Made by a program: the position numbers and the translations under genes
The notes under the pieces: model-generated
Told to the model about the DNA's origin: nothing
The model's database searches: none
What the model saw: only the letters and a program-made list of their open reading frames with translations
NCBI GenBank assembly: GCA_949825025.1
Contig: OX463781.1
Span: 49,674,317-49,738,316 of the forward strand
Direction of reading: 5' to 3'
Source of the DNA: Siphlonurus alternatus
Taxonomy: Eukaryota; Arthropoda; Insecta; Ephemeroptera; Siphlonuridae
DNA: 64,000 bases
In this document: positions 1-9,765 of the stretch, in pieces
Position numbering within the stretch: the first letter of the stretch is position 1
How the letters are laid out: every line of letters begins with the position of its first letter

Positions 1-436
1 AGCGGCACGTCCTCGTAGAAGGCGTCTGAACGAATTGCGTGCAGGACGTCTGGGGGCGGTTCTGGGGGTGGGGGCAGGCTCGACAGGTTGGGAATGATGT
101 CGACGTGGCGGGAGGGCCGCTGCAGCGTAGAGGAGGGCAGCATCACCATGTAGTTGGGGGCAGACGGGGCCGTGCTCATGGCGGCAGCCATCGCCTCGGC
201 ATGAGCTGCGGCAACTGCCTCTTCATAAGGAGGAGGAGCTTCCCCGCGCGGAAAGTAATGCTCGGGAGGTTTCCACAGAGCAAAGTTAGATCTAGGATCA
301 CTGTCGTACGGAAAGTCTAAGTTTTCTTGATTTCCGAGATACCCCATGCTTCCAGGCAGATAGCCGATACTACCAGCAATGTAACCTATGCTGCCCAAGC
401 TGCGTTGTTCCTCAGTTAGCTGACGATTCTGACGAC
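1..436 (-). CDS. DGCR2: DGCR2-like exon 4, cytoplasmic tail (partial)
   Basis: Acceptor TCTCTTGTTCAG. It encodes a hydrophilic tail with GSIGY/GSMGY repeats, an acidic-aromatic DFPYDSD patch, WKPPEHYFP, the PPPYEEAVAAA motif, and a Pro-rich stretch (SSLPPPPEPPPD). The frame is open to base 1 with no stop, so the exon is cut by the window edge. The PPxY motif suggests recruitment of WW-domain proteins such as NEDD4-type ligases (inference). Confidence 0.72.
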
Positions 437-2648
437 CTGAACAAGAGAAATATTAGAGTCTCGATTTAACAATATCCGCTAACTGCAAACTAAGGCATCA
501 CAATTATGTGCAAGGCTACTAGACTGACTGCTTAGTTTTAGACCCCATGCGAGATGTTATTTGAATTAGAGGGCCTCACTCAACCACCCCATGGTGAAAT
601 AAGACGGCCTTGATCTTTTATGTATTTCCAGTAGGTTCAGGAAAATGATATTTCACACCAAAGGAAATGCACTCTCCTTCTGGCAATTGAAACTTTGTGG
701 CGTTCAAGAAAAAGGTTGTGTCAATGACTTATTTTTTATGACACGGGAGAAATTTGAAAGTAATGGAGAGGAGTTTCTTGAGAGCTGTGACTGGCTGACT
801 TTCACTTTTTTCTGTGGCTCAAATATGCTTGACACGACCTTTTTTCAATGCCATTGTCAGAAGCAGGGGAGGGTGGTGTTTATTTTGATGCAAAATTACA
901 TTTTTCTGCATCGACAATACCAGAAATATATCTATAGTTGTTCCTTAAATTTCCAAAAAAAAACAGAAGATATTTTGTTTAAAATGACAACTTGAGTGAG
1001 AACTAATAATTTTGTTATTTCACCCATATAGTACATAAAAAAAATGTAAAATTAAACGAAGACGTTACAGTAGTCAGGTACCTCTTATCTTGCGCTTCCT
1101 GAGTCGGTGGATCAGGAAGAAAAGCAGGGAGAGGGCGAAGATGGCCGTGATGGCGCTGGCGATCAGCCGAAGTCCGAGGTCCGTTGAGTCTCCGTCAGAC
1201 TTAGGCAGCGAGTCGTCCATGCAGATGTACTCGCAGCACGAGTTGCCCACCCGGAACGACTTGCAGTCCTGACACATTTAGTTTTAGTCACAAAATTGGG
1301 CACTTTTTTATTGGTGTACTGTATTTTTAGTGAAAACTTCGGGCCGTTACTTATCACTTATTGCAAAAGTAGGCATATTTGTTGAAGGCAGAAGAAATTA
1401 ACTTGAGAAAAGGTAAACAAACTCTGTTGTTTACAGATCTGGACACTAGTGAAGGGTCATTGTTTAGAAAATGATTTTGAATGCCATAGAAAAATAGTGA
1501 AAATATTTCAAAAATTGAGGGAATTATTCAAAAGTCAAATAAAATGGAATTTCTACAGTGCAGGCATTCAGTAAAGTTTGCAGTTTATTGGGATATGTTT
1601 ATTTTTTTAGATCATTGAAACAATTGGAGGAATATTGAATAATGTAATGGTGTACAGTATGTAATTACATTTATAACATGTATTCATTACTGTCTGCTGA
1701 TTCCTAAGACCTGGTTAGCTCTACTGACTCTTGGCCACACAAAAATTCTTACCCAAGAACTATTTACTAAAAGGACGACCTAACTTTTTTGCCGCCAACC
1801 GGCTGACATTTCCTTAACCCAGTGACGTCACGACGTTGACTTTTCTAGCGCATTTGATTGGCCTAGAGTCAGCTACAAAGATACCGCGGTCAAAGATGCC
1901 GCTTTATTAGCCATCTGTCAAATCTGTCAAGCTGTCAAGTCTTTGACGTCTTCAAAGAAACCGCCCGAGCACGTGGCTCATTTAGCGGACTTCCCCGAAG
2001 GTTGGCGAGAAATGTCGAGTATCGAGGTTCTTCAATAAGTTGTTCTAGGTCGTCCTCCAGTATATAGTCTTTGATTCTTACCAGCTGCTATCGTTTCTTG
2101 GTTGAAATAAAAATCAAAATACAGACATAATTAATCATTACATTAACGCCCGTCAGCTCACATCTTAGTAAATCATACATTAACTGGACCTATAACATGT
2201 AATCATCACACGTTAACCTACTTGTGGCGGAGCGCACAGCACGGACTTGCACCAAATGGGGCTCCCGTTCTTGCACTCGCAGAGCATGCAGGCGTCGGGG
2301 CCAGGCACATAGTGGAATCCTGGCTGAATTGCCCGTCCATTGAAGTCAATGCATTCTCCTCCAGACACTGTAACTGAGAAAACCAACATGAAAATTTGTA
2401 ACCCAAATTCATACCTGACCTGATTTAATGTTCACAGTATCATACTGTGTGTATGTACATGTAGAAAACAGAGAGATAAAACATGAATACACATTCGACC
2501 TTTTTTTAAACACTTTGAAATTTTTTCTAGCAAATTGGCTAAAAAGCTGGAGGGCCAATTTTTTGACAGCTGTCAAAATGAACTTCTCACCTGTGGGCCT
2601 GATGAGAGGTGTTAAACAAAGCAGCACGGCTTCCTTGGGCACCCTCAT
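1..2648 (-). CDS. DGCR2: DGCR2/IDD-like VWC membrane protein, 3'-incomplete (join 2648-2591, 2367-2222, 1268-1082, 436-1)
   Basis: Four minus-strand exons join in frame with GT/AG borders (exon-end phases 1, 0, 1). The product starts with a short hydrophobic leader (MRVPKEAVLLCLTPLI). One von Willebrand factor C domain follows, about residues 24-90, with cysteines in C-x7-C-type spacing, then WCKSVLCAPPQDC and SCCEYIC. Next come a transmembrane helix (about residues 105-125, LIASAITAIFALSLLFFLIH), a basic stop-transfer (RLRKRKIRG), and a cytoplasmic tail with Gly/Tyr repeats (GSIGY, GSMGY) and a PPPYEEA motif that fits WW-domain binding. The VWC-TM-tail order, the CxxPQxC...CCxxxC spacing and the HRLRxR junction match what I know of vertebrate DGCR2/IDD. 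The LDL-receptor A and C-type lectin modules of vertebrate DGCR2 are not seen here. The reading frame is still open at base 1, so the C-terminus lies outside the window. Assignment to DGCR2 is inference; the domain architecture is seen directly. Confidence 0.72.
437..1081. other. DGCR2-like intron 3
   Basis: AT-rich intron of 645 bp. I see no gene, repeat or conserved-looking block in it. Confidence 0.6.
1082..1268 (-). CDS. DGCR2: DGCR2-like exon 3, end of VWC domain and transmembrane helix
   Basis: Acceptor AAATGTGTCAG, donor AGAG|GTACCT. It encodes DCKSFRVGNSCCEYICMDD, an acidic linker, the transmembrane helix (GLRLIASAITAIFALSLLFF) and the start of the basic cytoplasmic segment. Phase 0 in, phase 1 out. 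Confidence 0.78.
1798..2060. promoter_or_regulatory. GC-richer intronic island with CRE and repeated CTGTCA sites
   Basis: In the second intron of the DGCR2-like gene the base composition rises. The block holds TGACGTCA (1823-1830, CREB/ATF palindrome), three CTGTCA words in 23 bp (1915-1920, 1924-1929, 1932-1937; the reverse complement TGACAG is the Meis/Homothorax core), and GGTCAAAG. It looks like an enhancer, but a mobile element remnant is possible. Confidence 0.35.
2222..2367 (-). CDS. DGCR2: DGCR2-like exon 2, first half of VWC domain
   Basis: Acceptor TTTTCTCAGTTACAG, donor CCACAA|GTAGGT. It encodes VSGGECIDFNGRAIQPGFHY, then VPGPDACMLCECKNG and the WCKSVLCAPPQ segment, which is the cysteine pattern of a VWC domain. 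Enters in phase 1 and leaves in phase 0. Confidence 0.75.
2591..2648 (-). CDS. DGCR2: DGCR2-like exon 1, start codon and leader
   Basis: ATG (reverse strand) at 2648-2646 opens a 58-nt coding stretch encoding MRVPKEAVLLCLTPLIRPT, ending in the donor CACAG|GTGAGAAG. Phase 1 at the end fits the next exon. An in-frame upstream ATG exists at 2699, but the intervening residues are hydrophilic and would spoil a signal peptide, so 2648 is the better start. No good splice acceptor lies just upstream, which favours a true first coding exon. Confidence 0.55.
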
Positions 2649-3109
2649 CCTGCCTTCATATCTGATATTTAATACGTTCGAGTGCTCATTATTCTGCACT
2701 ACACCGAGATTCCATCTGCTTGGGGTCGGGGCAAGACTTGTAAAGTTGATCGATTAGTAAACATTAAACAACAGAGCACCCAGCAACAAGCTTCAGGCTA
2801 ATGCCGCAAGATGAAGTCCTGTTAGTGGGCCGCGACCTCTGCTTCCAAAACTCACCAAAAGGTGGCTCTGGCATCCGCAAACACAAAGTTTTGCGCGTGT
2901 TTTCAAATTTTTTTGTGATTGTTCCATTTTTTTAATTTTATTTATTTTGGAAGTCGATGATCATTAAAAAAAATATTATAAACTGAATTGTTGTTTAGTC
3001 TAAACTTGTAAATGAACTCTAAAAATGAATTTTCATGTAGGAAGCTACTCGGCAGTTCCAGCATCCGGCTGCAGATCGACTATTATTTTTTTTACTCTTT
3101 TTTTGCAGC

Positions 3110-3235
<126 letters not shown>

Positions 3236-4003
3236 ACACGCGCCGTGCGTGCAAGCTTATTTAGTTTATAATAATTATATTGGTAATAAATTAATTGGCA
3301 GCATTGTCATGATGTATTGTATTCCGGGTAAAATAGCGAAACGTTCAAATTCTTTGCTAATTGCTCATGTTCATATATTGCGGTTATTATTTTTTCAATA
3401 ACAATTGAACAGTCTAAATTGTTCGTACTTTTTATTTAATATTATAATATTAATTATATAATTATATAATACATAATTATATGTTTTTATATAATATAAT
3501 TATATACATTAGAAAATGTTTCTTTTTTTTCAATTAATATTCAGACTATACAATATCGTAAATATTAATATGATTTTAATTGTGTGTGTGTATATATATA
3601 TAAATATAAGGAAATAAGGAGAAAACTGTTATAATAAACCATAAGTCGGCTCTTTTAGAAAAAAGCCCACTGTATATCAATCAGGGAAAATTTATGATTA
3701 TTTGCCAGCATGTATTAGAAATATAGAGAGTGACAGTATGTTTAAAGCCAAGCTTAAATGTGTACTCATAAAGAAAGAATTTTACTCCATTAAAATGTTT
3801 TTTCTAATAAACTTTCTGAACTTTGCCTCAGTGAACTTTCAGTGAAATAGTATGTACTATTTGATTGTAATTTTATGCAGAAAATTGAAGTGTGTTTTTA
3901 TGTGTAAATGTTTTTTATTGACAATAGATGAGATGTAGTTATTAATGTATATGACGTGATCAATGTTGACTTGTACAACCAGTAATCGAAATAAAATTAT
4001 TAT

Positions 4004-4007
<4 letters not shown>

Positions 4008-4081
<74 letters not shown>
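4008..4081. repeat. (AT)n microsatellite
   Basis: About 37 AT units preceded by ATT triplets. It lies roughly 300 bp upstream of the start codon of the proline-rich gene. Confidence 0.95.
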
Positions 4082-4083
<2 letters not shown>

Positions 4084-4319
4084 CTCTTATAGCTATTATG
4101 TTAGTTATTTTTGTTATCCAACAAGACATTATTTAATAATAATAATGTCGTGAAACTTAAATAATTAAATTAAGAATTATTTATCTGAGTGACATTGATT
4201 TCAAAACCTTTTTTATTCAAATACACTTACGTATATTACAGCTAAGAAAAGAAAATGCTCCGATTTCTATTCTGAAAAATCTCCAGTATGCTGGGCGATG
4301 CAGCGTGACAACTTAATTG

Positions 4320-4405
4320 TTATATAACATATTAATTAGAACGGCACGTGACACAGGTGGTTACTACAGCTGCAGCCACTCGATCAAAATCTTCAGTCCG
4401 TCGAC
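4320..4405 (+). promoter_or_regulatory. Possible core promoter of the proline-rich secreted protein gene
   Basis: TATATAA at 4321-4327 is followed by CACGTG (4345-4350) and by TCAGTC, an arthropod-type initiator, about 11 nt upstream of the ATG at 4406. The TATA-to-TCAGTC distance (about 70 nt) is too long for both to act together, so the start site could lie near 4350 or near 4395. Confidence 0.3.
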
Positions 4406-4454
4406 ATGTGGCCTCTGCTCATCATCTCGGCTCTGACGCTCGTTGCGGCGCAAG
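4406..4454 (+). CDS. Proline-rich protein exon 1, signal peptide
   Basis: ATG at 4406 encodes MWPLLIISALTLVAAQ and stops at the donor GCGCAAG|GTCAGT in phase 1. This is a one-exon signal peptide, common in arthropod secreted and cuticle-type genes. The likely cleavage site is after the small residues at AAQG. Confidence 0.72.
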
Positions 4455-7037
4455 GTCAGTTTATATCATGAGGGTCACAGTTAGGGGAGGACCTGGATAT
4501 AATATGACCTGCAATAATGTAGGGCGAATGTTGAGCGTTATAGGGGGGAGAAATACTGTGGCAGCAGCTATATTATATCACAGAATTCACAAGTATAATA
4601 TATATGATTGTAATTTAGTGTGTATCATATGTCTTATTGATTTCATTTTTGAAACTAACAGCAGAGATTTTATAACGTTCAAATATTGTATATTTAAGCC
4701 CTAATCTGCTAACAGGTTATTAAATAACATTTCTTTATCCATAAATAAATATTATTTTGTAGTAAAAAATCCATCAATTTTGACGATTTTTTCCAAGGAT
4801 TATATAATTATTTAATTTCATAAATCCACACAGTATTTCAACGTCAAAATAAACGTGATATGAACTCGGAAATATTGTAATAGTTTGATTTGCCCATGAA
4901 TAATAAGTAAAGCAAAATGAAAGAGGATGTTTCGCCATTGAATGTCACAAGTATACGCCGTCTTATTGCCACAACAGATGCGCAGCAGCCGCGCGCTCAG
5001 CGGTGGGCGGTGTTTGGAGAACCCTTCGATCAGCGCGTGGTCTCTCTCGTCCCGGGCACCCTACCGTGGAGTGGTCCTCCGTCGCAGGGATGGACTCCTC
5101 CCGCTTCGCTAGGTCCGTGGGCTGCACCCTTGTTGTCCCTTCCTACAACCTCACCAAGTCCTTACCCGTGGCCTCCCGCACCCCCCATGCAGTCTCCTAC
5201 ACCCTTCCTCTCCCTCCCCCCCGCCTCACTGGGTCCCTATCCGTGGCCCCCCATACAGTCTGCTGCACCATCCTGGTCCCCCGCCCTGCAGTCCCCTTTC
5301 TCGTGGCCGGCAGACGAATCCTCGTCACGTGACCTCGATGTCGGCGTGTACACAGGCCTGGACTCGCCCTGGACTCGCCTGCCGCCGTTCAGTCGCATGT
5401 CTCAAGGTCAGAGAAAGGTCGAGTCACAAAAGGTAGAGTGCATGTAAATTTCGTTCAAGAAAATTAAAATTATCAAATTTCGCTCATGCAGCTTTTGTGA
5501 TTATTCATTAATAGAATATAATGACGATTTGTGTGAGTAAATTTGCAGGGAGGTCCATAATACATTTGTGAATAAGAAAGTCCAATTATTATTAATTTAT
5601 GGATTTTATGGAATGTACCTCCTATTTTTCACACTACTCACGCTTCTCGGTCATGCCACAATGAAACGTTAACATAAAAGAAAATCGTTTGCAGCTCGTG
5701 GGCCGCTGACGTGGCAGCCCTTTGAGTCCTCGTCACGTGACCTGGACGTGGGCGTGTACACTGGAGACGACGTGGTGCCTCACCAGGCCCCGACCTGGTC
5801 ACCAAACCAGGCCCCGACTTGGTCACCAAACCAGGCCCCGACCTGGTCACCAAATCAGGCCCCGACCTGGTCACCAAACCAGGCCCCGACTTGGTCACCA
5901 AACCAGGCCCCGACTTGGTCACCAAACCAGGCCCCGACCTGGTCCCCAAACCAGGCCCCGACCTGGTCACCAAACCAGGCCCCGACCTGGTCACCAAACC
6001 AGGCCCCGACCTGGTCACCAAATCAGGCCCCGACCTGGTCACCAAACCAGACCCCGTACAACCCGTGGATGCGGCAGCAAGGCGGCTTTGCTGTGAGACG
6101 TGCTGAAGATGACCTCAAACTAACCGTGAGTCACCGTAATGTTTTACCACCCTCGTTGAGAATTTTCAATTGTTTGATAAAATTACAACGATTTAAAAAA
6201 TACTGCTATTTACACAAATCGTGTTTTTAATCTATCTCAATGGTCAAATAGTATTTTCATTTATTTGCACTGCAAGCGCGTGTTGTTTACTTTACCTCTT
6301 ATTGTGAAATGTGTTGGTGGCTGTGATATGTACTTCTATCATGGTCTACTTATAAAAATATTTTAGCCAGCTGACAAAGAGTCTCGCAACAATGTAATGA
6401 CGTAAATTGAAATATCAGAAATCTGAAGTCGATCATAACGTTGTAAAAAGAGTTGCCTAAATTTCAGGGGCCATCACTGTCATCATTACCACATGCAGAC
6501 CGCACGTTTTGTTTGTTAATTGTTATTATATTTTTATATGGTCGTGGAGATATACCATCAGTGAAAAATATTTAAATTACTTAATTAAATATCACTAAAA
6601 TGTCAAAGTAAATGTAATCTTTCGTTACATTTTAAATGGAGTATCGTCGTCATGCAGAAATGGATGCAAGGTTATGCTACTTTGATTTTTTCCAGATTTT
6701 TTTAGAGTCCGGGAAGTATTTAAAAAAAATTGAATTTACAGAGAAAGTGACGCCTCTTGACGCCTCCCTTAATAAAAGGATAGGACCTATAAAAAAGAGC
6801 GTGGATTCAAACCCAACCTCGGCAAAACTTTTTAGCAATACTTCCCGGGCTCGAAAAAGCTGAAAAAAAAAAAATCAAAGTGGCATAACTTTGCGCCCTC
6901 TATCCATTTTTGCAATAACATTTTTTGAAGTCGATACTCCATTGTTGCTGTACCAGATGCACGTGCCCAAGGACGGTCTGCCTGGGGGGGTGCTGGTCAT
7001 GGAGATGAAGGCCTCCGTCTACCGGCCCGTCTACTAG
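4406..7037 (+). CDS. Secreted Pro/Trp-rich repeat protein (join 4406-4454, 4978-5406, 5695-6125, 6957-7037)
   Basis: The four exons join in frame to give 990 nt, 329 residues and TAG; exon-end phases are 1, 1, 0. A clean signal peptide (MWPLLIISALTLVAAQG) is followed by a mature chain rich in Pro, Trp, Ser and Gln. Exon 2 holds degenerate PYPWPP and SLGP blocks. Exon 3 holds eleven tandem copies of APTWSPNQ and then TPYNPWMRQQGGFAVRR. The last exon encodes a short, more hydrophobic tail ending ASVYRPVY. ESSSRDLDVGVYTG occurs in both exons 2 and 3, so part of the gene arose by duplication. No cysteines are evident in the mature chain. I do not recognise the family. Secretion plus low-complexity W/P repeats suggests an extracellular structural, cuticular, adhesive or salivary protein, which is inference only. 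AATAAA signals occur near 7494 and 7512. Confidence 0.72.
4978..5406 (+). CDS. Proline-rich protein exon 2
   Basis: Acceptor ATTGCCACAACAG, donor TCTCAAG|GTCAGA. It encodes DAQQPRAQRWAVFGEPF, then Pro/Ser/Trp-rich blocks (PYPWPPAPP, SLGPYPWPPI, PSWSPALQSP) and the ESSSRDLDVGVYTG motif shared with exon 3. GC content is well above the flanking introns, as expected for coding sequence here. Confidence 0.72.
5695..6125 (+). CDS. Proline-rich protein exon 3, APTWSPNQ repeat exon
   Basis: Acceptor ATCGTTTGCAG, donor CTAACC|GTGAGT. It encodes RGPLTWQPF, the ESSSRDLDVGVYTG motif, eleven APTWSPNQ units, and TPYNPWMRQQ followed by RRAEDDLKLT. The repeat frame is fixed by agreement of phase with exons 2 and 4. 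The other two frames are also open through the array only because its unit is 24 bp. Confidence 0.75.
5784..6047 (+). repeat. Coding minisatellite, 24-bp unit, 11 copies
   Basis: Tandem 24-bp units encode Q-A-P-T-W-S-P-N. Variants among copies are nearly all silent (CTGG/TTGG-type changes, AAC to AAT, TCA to TCC), so the protein repeat is preserved while the DNA has begun to drift. Confidence 0.95.
6635..6943. mobile_element. Foldback MITE, family A copy 1 (intronic)
   Basis: Inverted ends AATGGAGTATCG / CGATACTCCATT and long imperfect arms (ATGGATGCAAGGTTATG... / ...CTATCCATTTTTGCA). The same element recurs at 60244-60566, in degraded form near 51890-52147, and as one arm at 58073-58140. 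It is non-autonomous, with no coding capacity. Its right end lies 13 bp from the acceptor of the last exon of the proline-rich gene. Confidence 0.8.
6957..7037 (+). CDS. Proline-rich protein exon 4, C-terminus
   Basis: Acceptor TTGTTGCTGTACCAG in phase 0. It encodes MHVPKDGLPGGVLVMEMKAS and VYRPVY, then TAG at 7035-7037. The last 20 bases fall in a 26-bp perfect tandem duplication (7018-7043 and 7044-7069), so the 3' untranslated region repeats the end of the coding sequence. Confidence 0.68.
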   Translation: MHVPKDGLPGGVLVMEMKASVYRPVY

Positions 7038-7069
7038 AGTCCTTCTACCGGCCCGTCTACTAGAGTCCT
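7018..7069 (+). repeat. 26-bp perfect tandem duplication across the stop codon
   Basis: The unit starting TCTACCGGCCCGTCTACTAG occurs twice back to back. Only the first copy is translated. A third partial echo (TTTTCTACTAGAAC) follows. Confidence 0.9.
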
Positions 7070-7110
7070 TTTCTACTAGAACTTTGAGCGCGACCTTCTA
7101 GCACTTATAC

Positions 7111-7193
7111 GTACCGTTCTTGAAGTTAAAATTTGGAATACATGGGTTAGAATCTAACGCATGTTTTCCAATTTTTAACTTTAAAAACGGTAC
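7111..7193. repeat. Hairpin-forming inverted repeat in the 3' UTR
   Basis: Arms GTACCGTTCTTGAAGTTAAA and the imperfect complement ending AAAACGGTAC enclose an inner palindrome GTTAGAATCTAAC. It lies about 75 nt after the stop of the proline-rich gene, so a transcript would carry a long stem-loop. It may be a small foldback element. Confidence 0.7.
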
Positions 7194-8387
7194 ACCTCTG
7201 GACAGCACGAACGTTACTCACTTGCTGGAGCTGCAGATAGACAAAAAGATGCATACCCATCCCGAAAAGTTGTTCACCACGCCTGTATTAACTGCGTGGC
7301 TATAATACAACGGAGCAGGGCTGACGTTCGTAGTGTTCCTTAATTAATTAAGTAACAACACGCTGAATTAAATATATCTCGTTTCCCCTTGTCTTTTATT
7401 GTTATTCAGTAATGTTGTTAAAAATAAGAGTCACATTCTACTGACGCTATATCAAATATCATATTTTACATAAGCAATAATGTAACAACGTTAAATAAAA
7501 ATATGTATAGCAATAAAATAATGAAATTTCCCAACCTGTTTTTTTTTTTAATTTATAATAACAATATGTGAACAACATAAATGTTACATGTTAATTGCTT
7601 TAAAACAATCAAAATTTATAATTATGCCTTCTAAAATATAAAATTGAATGTTATTTTATGTAATATTAACTTTTAATATAATGCCCAGCTACCTCTCTTG
7701 TTTCAAAATAATTTAGTTTCATCGAATACAACTGACGCCACGGTTAATAGTGATACCTTTAAAAGTTTTCGATCGTAGGCCATTTTTATTATTGTAAATC
7801 ATAATTATTAATTATGATCACTAATTGCTTTATAATTTTTAATTGATATTATACGCGTTGTTTCGGATCTGCACCTCCACCATATTATATAGAACCATAC
7901 GTCACATTTTAACTGCCGTGATCAAGTCATGTTACCTCTGCATGACAATGTTCGGTGACGCGCTGCTAAGAGCATTTCAAAGTTCACTCCATTTCCTGTA
8001 TGTGCTTCTGACGATAAGGAGTTGAACTGAGTAGACTAGCTGCAGTATAATGCGTACCTTGTGGAGTGTGTGTTTCAGATGCAGCTCCAAAACTATATGC
8101 TTGTGTTAAATATTATTCACTGATAATTAAAATTATTAATTATGAAGCAATAACCGATGAAAGTGTATATGCTGTTTATATGATGTGACGAAATGTTCTA
8201 CAATCAGAAACTTTGAAAGGTATGTACTTTTTATTTATTTTAAAGCTATTATAATTGTTTATTTAGAAGATATATATATTATTTAATATATGACGTAATG
8301 ACGATTAACATTCATGATTTGTTTTATTGCATAATTAAATATAGGACCTCGAGTTATGGACAATTGTCCATAGTTTTTAGATTCAAT
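7194..8387. other. AT-rich intergenic DNA
   Basis: Contains probable polyadenylation signals of the proline-rich gene (AATAAA near 7494 and 7512). Beyond them I see no gene. Confidence 0.6.
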
Positions 8388-8525
8388 CCTCTAACAACCT
8401 TGCTGCAAAACGCTGTGACGTCATAGTCATGCAAATATTCAACACGCAGCAATACAGAAAGACGTTGCATGACTATGGCGTCACAGCGCCTTTCCTCTCG
8501 ATTTTTAGAGTGTTGGAAAGTTAAA
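8388..8525. mobile_element. Foldback element, family B copy 1
   Basis: Arms CGCTGTGACGTCATAGTCAT (from 8411) and its near complement ending ACTATGGCGTCACAGCG (to about 8492) flank a short centre. Outer arms also pair (CTCTAACAAC / GTGTTGGAAAG). A related block lies at 51113-51190, and one arm is recognisable at 29905-29980. Confidence 0.65.
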
Positions 8526-9765
8526 AAAAAATTAGTGAAATTTACAATACTCCAAGCCCTCTATATACGCAATTAAAAATTGACGTTTTTACATTTTGAA
8601 ACAGTGTTTGCATGACCCACAATATGCAATGTTATGATAAAATGTACTACTGATGTGCACTATTAATGATGACGTGACAAGAGCATGTCGAGGGCTTCGA
8701 CTATTATACGTGAACGAAAAACTAGAAGCTGTACACATGCCACATCACGGGTGCGCATTTCAAGTTAGCTTGTTAGCGTGCATCTCGACACCTCACTGTG
8801 CTCGCTCCTCGCTACATGGAAACTCCCCCGAGCCGCTTTTCCGTTCCACAAGTACGTCGAAACTCGCTGTTCGAGTCTCCGCTATGACGGACAATAATTA
8901 CTTTAGACACTCAATCGTAGGCAGGGCGTGACTTAATTCTGAACGTGCTAACGAGGAACATCGTCATTAATTAAATTTTCTTAATTAATTCATTCAAAAT
9001 TATATTTCAAAAGTGTAAGTCGTACTTATAATAATAATATCAAGTCGTATTATACAAGTGTTGGCTTTCAAGGGGCATGTATGAAGGTAAAATTTATTTT
9101 ATTATATACTACAATATGAAATAATTATCATTAAAATGAGTTACGTTCAAAAGATTTTCACGTTCTTACAAGATGAAGTGAATACTCGAGGGGTATAATG
9201 TGGTGATGTTTTCCCTCTACACGAATTATTTCGTAACTTAATAATTCGAAGAACGATTTCATTATTAAAATTACTATCCCACAGTAGGGTTATGTAAGTC
9301 TGATTTCGATTGACTTTAGAATGTAATGGAAGCAGTTTGTCAGCACCAAACGGCACAATATCTATAACGTCATCAAATCTTAACTTCGCTTAATAACAAA
9401 TCTACAAGAAGATCAGAAAATTACAGTGAGATAATTATTATAGAACCAAACTGCGGATTATCAATTGAACGCATTTTTAGTTTGGGAATTACTTATTTGA
9501 TAAAAAGTTGGAAATTATAATGTAAGTTCTCGCATTACACAGCTCAAAAACCGAAGAGACAATATAACATAGTTTATAACAATTATAACGCTTATATATA
9601 TTTAATATTTAAAATAAATACTAAATAATTTTTCCGAATGCAAAGTTGAAACCTGAAAGTGTGTTCATGATTGAACTTTGAGGCACAAAAACTTTGCACA
9701 AAAAAATCTGTCCAAAAATTCGACTATTTGCATCAGTTTTGACTTTTTCCGATGTACGTTTCTTG
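8526..9765. other. AT-rich intergenic DNA
   Basis: Short open frames at 8653-8931 and 9147-9356 show no splice structure, repeats or recognisable motif. I see nothing that supports a gene. Confidence 0.5.

Noticed and set aside
5638..6106. Overlapping ORFs in other frames across the 24-bp repeat
   Set aside because: A 24-bp unit keeps all frames open. Only the WSPN frame agrees in phase with exons 2 and 4 and with the signal-peptide exon.
8653..8931. 92-codon ORF
   Set aside because: No recognisable motif, no splice partner, and unremarkable composition.
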